Shown here: one piece after another, positions 44,000-52,328 of the stretch
Position numbering within the stretch: the stretch's first letter is position 1
Layout: the number at the start of each line of letters is the position of its first letter
Notes under the pieces: model-generated
What the model was told of the DNA's origin: nothing
The model's database searches: none
The model's input: only the letters and a program-made list of their open reading frames with translations
Position numbers and translations under genes: made by a program
DNA from: SZUA-430 sp040381215
GTDB taxonomy: Bacteria > Pseudomonadota > Alphaproteobacteria > Micropepsales > Micropepsaceae
Assembly (NCBI GenBank): GCA_040381215.1
Contig: JBEIHO010000006.1
Span: 9,421 to 73,420 of the forward strand
Reading direction: 5' to 3'
DNA: 64,000 nt

Positions 44000-44926
44000 C
44001 TACGCCTCCGGCAGGTCAAGCCCGATCTCGCGGTAATGCATCGGGTCGTCAGCCCAGTTCTCGCGCACCTTCACGAACAGGAACAGGTGGACCTTGTGGC
44101 CGAACTGCGCCTCCATTTCCTTGCGCGCGGTCTGGCCAAGAAGCTTGATGGTCGCCCCGCCCTTGCCCAGCACGATCGCACGCTGGCTCTCGCGCTCGAC
44201 ATAGATCGTCTGCTCGAGCCGCGCCGACCCGTCCTCCATCGGCTTCCACTGCTCGGTGATCACCGTGGTGGAATAGGGCAGTTCCTGGTGCAGGCGGTCA
44301 TAGATCCGCTCACGCGTGATCTCGGCCGCAAGCAGGCGGATCGGCATGTCGGCAGCCTGGTCGGCCGGATAGGCCCACGGCCCCTCGGGCACGCGCGACG
44401 CAAGATAGGCAAGCAGGTCCGCCGTGCCGTCGCCCTTGGTAGCCGAGACAAGGAACACCTCGTCGAACGCGGCGCGTGCACGCAGCTGCTCGATCAGCGG
44501 CAGAAGGCGATCGCGTGCAAGTGCATCGACCTTGTTCAGCACCAGGATCGCATGCTGGCCAGCCTCGTTGAGCCGCTTGATGATGCTGTCCGTGTCCTGC
44601 GCCGACAGCCCGTTCGGCGATTCAATCAGTTCCGGCGCATCGATCAGCAGGCAGACCAGGTCGGCATCCTCCGCACCTGCCCATGCAGCCTGCACCATGG
44701 CGCGGTCGAGCCGCCGGCGCGGCTTGAAGATGCCGGGCGTATCGACAAGAACGACCTGCGCATCGCCGTGCATGGCAACGCCGCGCACGCGCATGCGCGT
44801 CGTCTGCACCTTGCGGCTGACAATCGAGACCTTGGTGCCCACAAGTGCATTGACCAGCGTGGACTTGCCGGCATTCGGAGCGCCGATGACGGCAACAAAG
44901 CCGCAGCGCGTATTCTGGGCCGTCAT
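44000..44926 (-). CDS. era: GTPase Era
   Basis: A 308-residue GTPase with G1 GAPNAGKST (15-23), the switch I region QTTRMRV, G3 DTPG, G4 NKVD and a C-terminal KH domain (around MEAQFGHKVHLFLFVKV). It assembles the 30S subunit by binding the 16S rRNA 3' end. Its ATG overlaps the rnc stop by four bases (ATGA), the typical rnc-era coupling. Confidence 0.96.
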   Translation of the reverse strand: MTAQNTRCGFVAVIGAPNAGKSTLVNALVGTKVSIVSRKVQTTRMRVRGVAMHGDAQVVLVDTPGIFKPRRRLDRAMVQAAWAGAEDADLVCLLIDAPELIESPNGLSAQDTDSIIKRLNEAGQHAILVLNKVDALARDRLLPLIEQLRARAAFDEVFLVSATKGDGTADLLAYLASRVPEGPWAYPADQAADMPIRLLAAEITRERIYDRLHQELPYSTTVITEQWKPMEDGSARLEQTIYVERESQRAIVLGKGGATIKLLGQTARKEMEAQFGHKVHLFLFVKVRENWADDPMHYREIGLDLPEA

Positions 44927-45666
44927 GGCTCCACCACCTTCAATAGCTTTCGTGCTGCATCCTGTTCCGCCGCGCGCAGGCTGGCCCCCTCGCCCGAGGC
45001 CTGCCCCCGCGTGCCAACCTGAACTTCCACCGTGAAGCGCGGCGCATGATCAGGTCCGTCGCGTCGCTGGAGCCGGTACACCGGCGTGCCAAGCTTGTGG
45101 GCCTGCGCCCACTCCTGCAAGGCGTTCTTGGGATCTCGCAAGTCCCCCTGCACTTCCGCAAACAACGGCGTCCAGTGATCCACGACGAAGCGCCGCGCAG
45201 CATCAATCCCGCCATCGAGATAGAGGGCAGCGATCAGCGCCTCGCAGGCATCGCCCAGGATGGCAGGCTTCTGCCGCCCCCCGGCACGCGCCTCGCTGGG
45301 CGCCATGATGATCGCCTGGTCAATTCCGCTGGCGATCGCCACGCGGGCGCAGGTTTCCATCCGGACAAGCGCGTTGAGTTTCAGGGCCAGCGCCCCTTCG
45401 CTCTCGCCGGGAAAGCGCGCCACCAGCATCTCGGCGATGAGGAAACCCAGAACCCTGTCGCCCAGGAATTCAAGGCGTTCGTTGTCCTCCTGGCCCGCAC
45501 TCGCATGGGTGAGGGCGCGTCTCAGGAGACCTGGATCCTGGAAGGCATGGCCAAAACGAGCCGCAGCCGCCTCCAGCGCGGCGTCCTCAATGGATGCCTT
45601 GGAAGAAGCGTCCGTACCGGATTGCAGCCGGCCATTTCCAGAATTCCCAGTTTTTCGCGCTGCCAT
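44923..45666 (-). CDS. rnc: Ribonuclease III
   Basis: A 247-residue dsRNA endonuclease: signature ERLEFLGDRVL (residues 63-73), second metal cluster GDACEALIAALYLDGG, and a C-terminal dsRNA-binding domain (from about 170, PKNALQEWAQ). The only ATG that gives a complete protein is at 45666, inside lepB; this makes an unusual 80-bp overlap. The added N-terminus (AARKTGNSGNGRLQSGTDAS) is low in complexity. A non-ATG start nearer 45590 cannot be excluded. It processes rRNA and mRNAs. Confidence 0.92.
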   Translation of the reverse strand: MAARKTGNSGNGRLQSGTDASSKASIEDAALEAAAARFGHAFQDPGLLRRALTHASAGQEDNERLEFLGDRVLGFLIAEMLVARFPGESEGALALKLNALVRMETCARVAIASGIDQAIIMAPSEARAGGRQKPAILGDACEALIAALYLDGGIDAARRFVVDHWTPLFAEVQGDLRDPKNALQEWAQAHKLGTPVYRLQRRDGPDHAPRFTVEVQVGTRGQASGEGASLRAAEQDAARKLLKVVEP

Positions 45667-46348
45667 CGGTCGAGAACAAGATGAGGTCGGCACGGCCAAC
45701 CAGGTTTTCCTCTGGGACAAAGCCAACGCCGCTATTGGGTATGCGGCTGTCATTGGACTGGTCCCTGTTGTCACCCATCATAAAGTAGTGGCCGGGGGGC
45801 ACAACGAATTCCTGCGTATCGTCCCAACCCGGATAGCTGGATTCCGTGCTCAGGACATGGTGGCTGACGCCGTTTGGCAGGGTTTCGAGGTAGCGCTCGA
45901 TGCGTTCTTCTTCACCATAAGGCGTAACCCGGACATAATCGTCCACGCGCTTCATGCCGACGGGGATCCCGTTGATGTGAAGAACGCCGTTGATCATCTG
46001 GATGCGATCACCGGGAAGACCGACGACACGCTTGATGTAGTCCTCGGAAGGACGGGCGGGCAGCTTGAAAACGACCACATCCCCGCGCTCGGGCTGTGCA
46101 CTCCAGATGCGCCCCGAGAACAGGCGCGGAGACCACGGCAGGCTGTGCTTCGAATAGCCATAGCTGAACTTGGTCACGAAGAAATAGTCACCGACCAGCA
46201 GCGTGTTCTCCATCGACCCGGAGGGGATGTTGAACGGCTGGAAGATGAACGTCCTGATGACGACCGCCAGCAGCAAGGCATAGAAAACAATACGGAACAC
46301 GTTCGCAGACCACCTCACTCGCAAGCCCGCCAGCGATATCCCCTTCAC
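45587..46348 (-). CDS. lepB: Signal peptidase I, second copy
   Basis: A 253-residue inner-membrane peptidase: one N-terminal helix (NVFRIVFYALLLAVVIRTFI), catalytic Ser45 (IPSGSM) and Lys106 (DYIKRVVGLPGD), plus boxes YFFVTKFSYGYS and FMMGDNRDQSNDSR. All boxes are intact. It starts with GTG 46348, ten bases after the first copy. It is 253 residues against 252 in that copy, similar throughout, and a tandem duplicate. It removes signal peptides from exported proteins. Confidence 0.92.
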   Translation of the reverse strand: MKGISLAGLRVRWSANVFRIVFYALLLAVVIRTFIFQPFNIPSGSMENTLLVGDYFFVTKFSYGYSKHSLPWSPRLFSGRIWSAQPERGDVVVFKLPARPSEDYIKRVVGLPGDRIQMINGVLHINGIPVGMKRVDDYVRVTPYGEEERIERYLETLPNGVSHHVLSTESSYPGWDDTQEFVVPPGHYFMMGDNRDQSNDSRIPNSGVGFVPEENLVGRADLILFSTDGSAKNWEFWKWPAAIRYGRFFQGIH

Positions 46349-46358
46349 TGCGCGGCAA

Positions 46359-47117
46359 TCAGTAGATCAGGTTCAGAAGACGGCTGTAGCGGATGGCAAA
46401 AGGCCACTTCCAGAGCTCCCACATCGCCGCCGAACCATCATGGGAGAAAAAGATGACCTGCGCCCGACCCACCAGATTGGCCGCCGGCACAAACCCGACA
46501 TCGCCGCGACTGTCATTCGAATTGTCGCGATTGTCGCCCATCATGAAATAGTGACCCGCCGGGACCACGAACTCTTCCGTGTCGTCGAACCGGCTTTCAT
46601 CTTCGCGGTCCAGCACGACATGCTGCGCCCCGTTGGGAAGCGTCTCCATGAAGCGGGCAACCTGGACCTCGCTGCCGTCCTCGCGCGTTTCCACGCGGTC
46701 CTCGATGCGCTCGAGCTTGACGGGTTGCCCGTTGATGTGAAGGACGCCGCCAATCATCTGGATGCGATCCCCAGGCAAGCCAATCACACGCTTTATGTAG
46801 TCCTGTGCCGGATCGCTTGGCAGGCGGAAGACAACAACGTCGCCCCGCCCCGCCTCGCCACCCAGGATGCGATCTTCCCCCGCCTGCGCCGGGGCGATCA
46901 GCGGAATGGAATAAACCGAATACCCATAGCTGAACTTCGTCACGAAGAGATAATCGCCAACCTCGAGCGATCCCTCCATCGAACTCGACGGGATGCGGAA
47001 CGGCTGGAACAGCAGGATCTGCACGAATGCCACGATACCTACGATGGTACCGATCGACTTCGCCGTCTCGATCACGCTTTCGTTCTTCCACCAAGGCTTG
47101 CTGCTTGCGTCCGACAT
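46359..47117 (-). CDS. lepB: Signal peptidase I, first copy
   Basis: A 252-residue paralogue of the next gene: membrane helix (SIGTIVGIVAFVQILLFQPF), Ser46 (IPSSSM), Lys109 (DYIKRVIGLPGD), FMMGDNRDNSNDSR. Both copies have full dyads, so both should be active, perhaps with different substrate preferences (inference). It has a soluble basic/aromatic N-terminus (SSKPWWKNES). A weak terminator-like stem lies between acpS and this gene, which may therefore have its own promoter. Confidence 0.92.
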   Translation of the reverse strand: MSDASSKPWWKNESVIETAKSIGTIVGIVAFVQILLFQPFRIPSSSMEGSLEVGDYLFVTKFSYGYSVYSIPLIAPAQAGEDRILGGEAGRGDVVVFRLPSDPAQDYIKRVIGLPGDRIQMIGGVLHINGQPVKLERIEDRVETREDGSEVQVARFMETLPNGAQHVVLDREDESRFDDTEEFVVPAGHYFMMGDNRDNSNDSRGDVGFVPAANLVGRAQVIFFSHDGSAAMWELWKWPFAIRYSRLLNLIY

Positions 47118-47200
47118 CGCGTCCCTGTCCCGCGTGAACCCACACGTTTTCTGGATATCAGATGGAGTTTGCAGGAAAAAGTGTCAATGCGATGGCGATT

Positions 47201-47225
47201 AAAAACCCCTAACCGCCTGCAGGGG
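47201..47225 (-). terminator. Weak terminator-like stem between acpS and lepB
   Basis: On the minus strand CCCCT (10-base loop) AGGGG followed by TTTTT. The stem is only five base pairs, so it may attenuate rather than stop transcription from acpS. Confidence 0.35.
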
Positions 47226-47247
47226 AATTGGCGCCGCCGATACCCCG

Positions 47248-47655
47248 CTAAGGCGAGGTTTGCGGCACCGCCGAGATGATCACGATCGCCTGCGCCAGCG
47301 GGTAATCGTCAGTGATCGACAGGTCGATCTGCGCCACCATGCCCGCAGGAACCATGGTTTTCAGCCGTTCAGCGGCGCCGCCTGTCAGTTCCATCGTCGG
47401 CTTGCCCGACCGCAGGTTCACCACGCCCAGGTCCCGCCAGTAGACGCTCTTGCGAAAACCTGTCCCCAGCGCTTTCGAGCACGCCTCCTTGGCGGCAAAC
47501 CGCTTGGCATAGGAGGCAGCCCGGTTGCGGCGGCCCTCGGATTTGCGCTGCTCCGTCGGCGTGAACAGCCGCTGCACGAAACGATCGCCGAAACGCTCAA
47601 GGGTCGCCTCGATGCGCCTGATGTCGATCAGATCGCTGCCGATACCGATAATCAT
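47248..47655 (-). CDS. acpS: Holo-[acyl-carrier-protein] synthase
   Basis: A 135-residue 4'-phosphopantetheinyl transferase: MIIGIGSDLIDIRRIE (metal Asp8) and KRFAAKEACSKALGTGF (metal Glu), exactly the AcpS pattern. It converts apo-ACP to holo-ACP using CoA. ATG 47655 is preferred to GTG 47664. It is 15 bp after pdxJ. Confidence 0.95.
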   Translation of the reverse strand: MIIGIGSDLIDIRRIEATLERFGDRFVQRLFTPTEQRKSEGRRNRAASYAKRFAAKEACSKALGTGFRKSVYWRDLGVVNLRSGKPTMELTGGAAERLKTMVPAGMVAQIDLSITDDYPLAQAIVIISAVPQTSP

Positions 47656-47670
47656 GCGCAACACCGCCGC

Positions 47671-48435
47671 TCAGGCCAACTGGACACCGGCCCCACCTCG
47701 CGCTTCGTCCATCAACTGGCGCATGCGCCGGATGGCGGCATCAAGCCCCGTGAAGATGGCCTCTCCGATCAGGAAATGCCCGATATTCAGTTCGACCACC
47801 TCTGGCAGGGCCGCGACGGGGCCGACCGTCTCATAATTCAGGCCATGCCCGGCATGCACTTCCAGCCCCAGGCGTGCGGCCTCCGCCGCGCCCGCACGCA
47901 AGCGATCGAGGATCCGGTCGCGCACGGCAAAATCGCCATCCGCATGCGCATCGCAATAGGCGCCTGCGTGTAGCTCGACGACATGGGCCCCCAGCCCCCG
48001 CGCTGCGGCCAGTTGCAGCGAATTGGCCTCGACAAACAGCGACACACGGATCCCGGCACCGGCCAACTGCCGGACGAACGGCGCCAGGTGATTATGCTGC
48101 GCTGCCACGTCGAGCCCACCTTCGGTCGTTCGCTCTTCGCGACGCTCGGGAACCAGGCACACCGCATGCGGCCTGTGCCTGAGGGCAATGGCCAGCATCT
48201 CCGGCGTCGCCGCCATCTCGAGGTTCAGCGGCCGGCCCATCCCGAAGGCCAGGCGCTCGATGTCCGCATCACTGATATGTCGCCGGTCTTCGCGCAGGTG
48301 CGCCGTGATGCCATCGGCCCCGGCCTCGACCGCCATCAGCGCCGCGCGAAGCGGATCGGGATGACGACCGCCGCGCGCATTGCGGATGGTCGCGACGTGG
48401 TCGATGTTCACCCCTAGGCGCAGGTGTGCCGTCAT
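47671..48435 (-). CDS. pdxJ: Pyridoxine 5'-phosphate synthase
   Basis: A 254-residue TIM barrel that joins deoxyxylulose 5-phosphate and 3-amino-2-oxopropyl phosphate. Signatures: RLGVNIDHVATIRNARGG at the N-terminus, ITAHLREDRRHI, CLVPE, SLFVEAN, ELHAGAY and VHAGHGLNY, LNIGHFLIGEAIF. The start overlaps the pyrE stop by one base (TGATG). The pdxJ-acpS pair is common in proteobacteria. Confidence 0.96.
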   Translation of the reverse strand: MTAHLRLGVNIDHVATIRNARGGRHPDPLRAALMAVEAGADGITAHLREDRRHISDADIERLAFGMGRPLNLEMAATPEMLAIALRHRPHAVCLVPERREERTTEGGLDVAAQHNHLAPFVRQLAGAGIRVSLFVEANSLQLAAARGLGAHVVELHAGAYCDAHADGDFAVRDRILDRLRAGAAEAARLGLEVHAGHGLNYETVGPVAALPEVVELNIGHFLIGEAIFTGLDAAIRRMRQLMDEARGGAGVQLA

Positions 48436-49025
48436 CAGGCGAGACCTCGGCTTCCCGGCTTCACCGCGGGAATGCCCTTGAGATGCTTGGGAAGTTTGTC
48501 GGCTTCCCACGATGGCACCTTCAGGCGCGCAAGGGGAACGAAGGGAACGTCGAACTTGGCGTCTCCACCGGAACGATCGATCAGGCAGGCCAGCGCCACG
48601 ACATTGGCGCCCGTCTTGCGAACCGCATCGATGCATTCACGCGATGAAAGTCCGGTCGATACCACGTCTTCAACGATGATGACGTTCATCGTCTTGTCGA
48701 GATGGAAATTGCGCCGTAGCTGGAACGCCCCCTCCTGCCGCTCGACGAACATCGCAGGCAACTTCAATTGCCGCGCTGTCTCATAGCCCGGGATGATCCC
48801 GCCCACCGCAGGCGAAACAATGGCATCGATGCGCTTGCGCACCTTGGCCTTGATCTTCAGCGCCAGCGCCTTGCAGAGCTTGGCCGTACGCTGCGGATAC
48901 TGGAAGACAAGCGCCTTCTGCAGGAACGTGTCCGAGTGGCGCCCGGACGACAGGATGAAATGCCCCTTCAGCAGGGCGCCGGCCTTCTCGAATTCGGCAA
49001 GCACGTCATCAGGCGTCATCGTCAT
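48435..49025 (-). CDS. pyrE: Orotate phosphoribosyltransferase
   Basis: A 196-residue type I PRTase with the PRPP motif VIIVEDVVSTGLSS and the catalytic loop AMFVERQEGAFQLRR. It makes OMP in pyrimidine synthesis. ATG 49025 has AGGA five bases upstream and overlaps the rel stop by 17 bases; ATG 49019 is an alternative. A Zn- or tail-like C-terminal extension is seen in the alphaproteobacterial form. Confidence 0.94.
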   Translation of the reverse strand: MTMTPDDVLAEFEKAGALLKGHFILSSGRHSDTFLQKALVFQYPQRTAKLCKALALKIKAKVRKRIDAIVSPAVGGIIPGYETARQLKLPAMFVERQEGAFQLRRNFHLDKTMNVIIVEDVVSTGLSSRECIDAVRKTGANVVALACLIDRSGGDAKFDVPFVPLARLKVPSWEADKLPKHLKGIPAVKPGSRGLA

Positions 49026-51177
49026 TGTCTTCCTGTTCTCCATGGGGGCGGTCAACGGCATGCACGGCGGGCGACGCCCTCAGCGCAGCAATGATGCTGG
49101 CCAGGTGGCGCGTATCATTCACTTCGATGTCGACCATCATGTCGAAAACAAGCGGTGAGCGGCTTGCAATCTTGAGGTTGGTGATGTTGCCGCCTTGCCG
49201 GGCGATGATGTCACAGGCCTTGGCCAGCGTCCCCGAGACATTGTTGATCGAGATCCTCAGGCGACCGACCTGCACCTCGTTGGCCGCATCGGGGGCCCAG
49301 CGCACATCGATCCATCGATCAGGTTGGTCCTGGACATCGGCCAGCCGCTCGCAATCCGCCGTATGCACCATGACGCCTGCGCCCGGGGTGATCACGCCGA
49401 TGATGCGGTCGCCCGCCAGCGGCTGGCAGCAGCGCGACAGGTGGAACGCAAGACCCGGCTGCATGCTGAGGATAGGGATCGAGCCTTGCTTCGCCTTCCG
49501 GCTGACAAGCCGCTCGAACCCGCGCATCGAGGGGTCGGGCACGTAGGCCGGCACCGCCGCGGTCAGGACATCCACCGGCGAGACCTCACCGTTCGCCAGC
49601 GCCTGGAAGATGTCGTCCGCTTTCTGCAGGTTGAGCTTCTTGAGCGCAGCAGTCATCGCCTTGTCGGAATATTCATGCCCGGCATCGCTGAACGCCTTCT
49701 CGATGATGGCGCGACCCATGCGTTGCTGCTCGAGCTTCTCGGCATTTCGCAAGTACTTGCGAATCGAGGCCTGCGCGCGCCCCGTGACCACCATTTTCTC
49801 CCAGACCGCCGAGGGGCCCTGCTTGGGAGAACGAATGATCTCGACCATGTCGCCATTCTTGAGCCGCGTGCCAAGCGGCATGTGCCGCCCGTTGATCTTG
49901 GCGCCAACGCAGGTATCGCCGACCTCGGTATGGACCGCATAGGCAAAATCGATCGGCGAGGCATCGCGCGGCAGTGATATGAGCTTGCCCTTCGGCGTGA
50001 AGCAGAAGACCTGGTCCTGGAACAGGGCGAGGCGCGTATACTCGAGGAATTCCTCGGGCGTATCGCCATCCTGCAGCGACCGGATCAGCGAGCGCAGCGA
50101 TTCATAGGCATCGACGCTGGCGGCAGGACCGCTCCCGCTCAGCTTGTCCTTGTAGCTCCAGTGCGCGGCAATGCCGCTCTCGGCAACGGCATGCATCTCG
50201 CCCGAGCGGATCTGCAACTCGATGCGCTGGCTTTCCGGACCATAGATCTCCGTATGCAGCGAGCGGTAATTGTTCGATTTCGGCAGCGAAATGTAGTCCT
50301 TGAACCGACCCGGCACATGGCGCCACGACTGGTGCAGGATACCCAGGGTGCGATAGCAGTCCTCGATGCTGCCAACCACCACGCGCAGCGCGAAGATATC
50401 GGACAGCTGGTCGAAGCTGACGCGCTTCTCCTCCATCTTTCGCCAGATGGAATAGGGACGCTTTTCCCGACCGGACACCGTGGCCTTGATGTGGTGCTCG
50501 TCGAGCTTGCGCAGCAGCGCGGCCTCGATGCGGGTCATCACCGCACCCTTCTGGGCCTTGAGTTCCGAAAGACGCCGCACGATGGAATCCCTCATGTCGG
50601 GATTGATCTCGCAGAAAGCGCGGTCCTCGTACTCCTCGCGAAAATTCTGCATGCCCATTCGACCGGCCAGGGGCGCATAGATCTCCATGGTTTCAGTGGA
50701 AATCCGCTTGCGTCGCTCCGGCGACCTGACACCCGACAGCGTCCGCATGTTGTGCAACCGGTCGGCAAGCTTGACCAGCAGCACCCGCACGTCGTGGCTC
50801 ATGGCCAGCATGAACTTGCGGAAGTTCTCCGCCTGCTTCGTTTCCTCGGACTGCAACTCGAGCTTCGACAGCTTGGTCACGCCATCGACCAGATCGGCTA
50901 TTTCCCTGCCGAACAGCTTCTCGATCTCGGCATGGGTCGCCGCCGTGTCCTCGATCGTGTCGTGGAGCAAGGCCGTCACGATGGTGGCGTCGTCGAGCTT
51001 GAGATCCGTCAGGATCCCGGCAACCTCGAGCGGATGCGAGAAATAGGGATCACCAGAGTCGCGCTTCTGGTTTCCGTGCGCCTTGATGCCAAAGACATAA
51101 GCGCGGTTGAGAAGGTCCTCGTCCGCATCCGGATCGTACGCCTTCACACGCTCGACAAGTTCGAACTGTCGCATCAT
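49009..51177 (-). CDS. rel: Bifunctional (p)ppGpp synthetase/hydrolase
   Basis: A 722-residue RelA/SpoT-type protein: HD hydrolase domain (HGNQKRDSGDPYFSHPLEVA, ALLHDTIEDT, ADRLHNMRTL), synthetase domain (RPYSIWRKMEEKR, DIFALRVVV, YRSLHTEIYGP), TGS (KGKLISLPRDASPIDFAYAV), zinc-finger-type domain with RCCQPLAGD and C-terminal ACT. Both activities look intact, so it makes and removes the alarmone. It is the single Rel/SpoT enzyme expected in this group. It follows rpoZ. Confidence 0.95.
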   Translation of the reverse strand: MMRQFELVERVKAYDPDADEDLLNRAYVFGIKAHGNQKRDSGDPYFSHPLEVAGILTDLKLDDATIVTALLHDTIEDTAATHAEIEKLFGREIADLVDGVTKLSKLELQSEETKQAENFRKFMLAMSHDVRVLLVKLADRLHNMRTLSGVRSPERRKRISTETMEIYAPLAGRMGMQNFREEYEDRAFCEINPDMRDSIVRRLSELKAQKGAVMTRIEAALLRKLDEHHIKATVSGREKRPYSIWRKMEEKRVSFDQLSDIFALRVVVGSIEDCYRTLGILHQSWRHVPGRFKDYISLPKSNNYRSLHTEIYGPESQRIELQIRSGEMHAVAESGIAAHWSYKDKLSGSGPAASVDAYESLRSLIRSLQDGDTPEEFLEYTRLALFQDQVFCFTPKGKLISLPRDASPIDFAYAVHTEVGDTCVGAKINGRHMPLGTRLKNGDMVEIIRSPKQGPSAVWEKMVVTGRAQASIRKYLRNAEKLEQQRMGRAIIEKAFSDAGHEYSDKAMTAALKKLNLQKADDIFQALANGEVSPVDVLTAAVPAYVPDPSMRGFERLVSRKAKQGSIPILSMQPGLAFHLSRCCQPLAGDRIIGVITPGAGVMVHTADCERLADVQDQPDRWIDVRWAPDAANEVQVGRLRISINNVSGTLAKACDIIARQGGNITNLKIASRSPLVFDMMVDIEVNDTRHLASIIAALRASPAVHAVDRPHGEQEDNDDDA

Positions 51178-51271
51178 GACAGCATGCCTCTCGCGCTACC
51201 GGGGCCGCGAGACGGGTGACGGCGCCGCAGGTCAGCACATTCCCGTGCGACTGCCGGCAAGGGGCGCCCTG

Positions 51272-51655
51272 TCAGACGTCCCCGTCGTCAACCTCTTCCA
51301 CGACTTCCTGGCGCTTAACGTCCGAATCCGCCCGCATCGCGCGCGCGTAATCGGCCTCGGAGATCTGGATCTGCTCGGGGGCGTCCACGGTCTCGACCGG
51401 AGCCTTGTCGGCCTCGGGCTCATCCGTCTCGATGTGGCGCTGCAGGCTGGTGAGGAACTCTTCCCTCAACCCTTCCGGCTGGACGCGCGTTGAAGCGATC
51501 TCGCGCAGCGCCACGACCGGGTTCTTGTCATTGTCACGATCCACGAGCAGGCCCGAGCCAGACGTGATCGAACGCGCCCGGTGGGCCGCCAGCAGCACGA
51601 GTTCAAAACGGTTCGGGATCTTGTCCACGCAATCTTCGACAGTGACGCGAGCCAT
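51272..51655 (-). CDS. rpoZ: RNA polymerase omega subunit
   Basis: A 127-residue omega: MARVTVEDCVDKIPNRFELVLLAAHRAR is the diagnostic N-terminus, followed by NPVVALREIA. It is longer than the E. coli protein (91 residues) with an acidic C-terminal tail, as usual in alphaproteobacteria. It stabilises beta-prime and forms part of the ppGpp site; its position before rel is functionally fitting. Confidence 0.96.
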   Translation of the reverse strand: MARVTVEDCVDKIPNRFELVLLAAHRARSITSGSGLLVDRDNDKNPVVALREIASTRVQPEGLREEFLTSLQRHIETDEPEADKAPVETVDAPEQIQISEADYARAMRADSDVKRQEVVEEVDDGDV

Positions 51656-51726
51656 GAGGCGCCTTGTTCCTTGTCTTCGAGGGAGCCTGATTGATTACCA
51701 TGCTGCGCCCGCGAAAACAAGGATTT

Positions 51727-52230
51727 TCAGCCGTTTTCAGAGCCCTCCGCGAGGGGGAAAAGCCCCTCTTCCCCAGCATTTTCGAGCAAATCGGCGACGC
51801 TCTCGCCCGTGTCAGGATGTCGCCACAGCGGATTCAGGTCCTTAAGAGGTCGCAGGACGAACCCCCGCTCATGCAGCCGCGGGTGCGGCAGCGACAGCTC
51901 ATCGGTGTCCAGCACAAGCCCGCCATAATCCACCAGGTCAAGGTCGATGCAGCGCGGTTCCCAGCGCGACTTGCGCACGCGCCCAAACTGCCGTTCGACC
52001 GAAAGAAGTGCCTGCAAAAGCTCGAACGGCCCCTTGCGGGTCTCGACGCGGGCGACAGCGTTAACGAATGCAGGATCCTGCGGGTTTGGCCACGCAACAG
52101 ACCTGTAAAAGTGCGACACGCCGCTGACGCCGACGCCATGCGCCGGCAAGGCCGCGAGGGCAGCGCGCAAGGTTGCAGCGGGCGGACCGACCCGCGACGG
52201 CACGTTGGCGCCGAGGCTCACATAGATCAT
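51727..52230 (-). CDS. folK: 6-hydroxymethyl-7,8-dihydropterin pyrophosphokinase
   Basis: A 167-residue HPPK: MIYVSLGANVPSR, the catalytic RWEPRCIDLDLVDYGG and LPHPRLHERGFVLRPL. It makes the pyrophosphorylated pterin for dihydropteroate synthase. It ends 71 bp before rpoZ on the same strand, so it may read into it. Divergent from the amidohydrolase at 52329. Confidence 0.94.
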   Translation of the reverse strand: MIYVSLGANVPSRVGPPAATLRAALAALPAHGVGVSGVSHFYRSVAWPNPQDPAFVNAVARVETRKGPFELLQALLSVERQFGRVRKSRWEPRCIDLDLVDYGGLVLDTDELSLPHPRLHERGFVLRPLKDLNPLWRHPDTGESVADLLENAGEEGLFPLAEGSENG

Positions 52231-52249
52231 GGAACACTTTCACCATTGG

Positions 52250-52279
52250 GAACCCATTCCTCCGGTTTGAAATGGGTTC
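52250..52279. promoter_or_regulatory. Inverted repeat in folK/amidohydrolase divergent region
   Basis: GAACCCATT (52250-52258) and AATGGGTTC (52271-52279): a perfect 9-bp inverted repeat with a 12-base spacer, 50 bp upstream of the amidohydrolase start and 20 bp upstream of folK. Operator candidate; the protein is unknown. Confidence 0.4.
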
Positions 52280-52328
52280 GCATCATGCAATAGTGTAGCA
52301 GAATAGGGGCTTTCCAGAGGGGCTGCAC

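Noticed and set aside
47190..47225. Second CtrA-like box (TTAA followed by TAAC)
   Set aside because: Spacing does not fit TTAA-N7-TTAAC; it is one base short of the second half-site.
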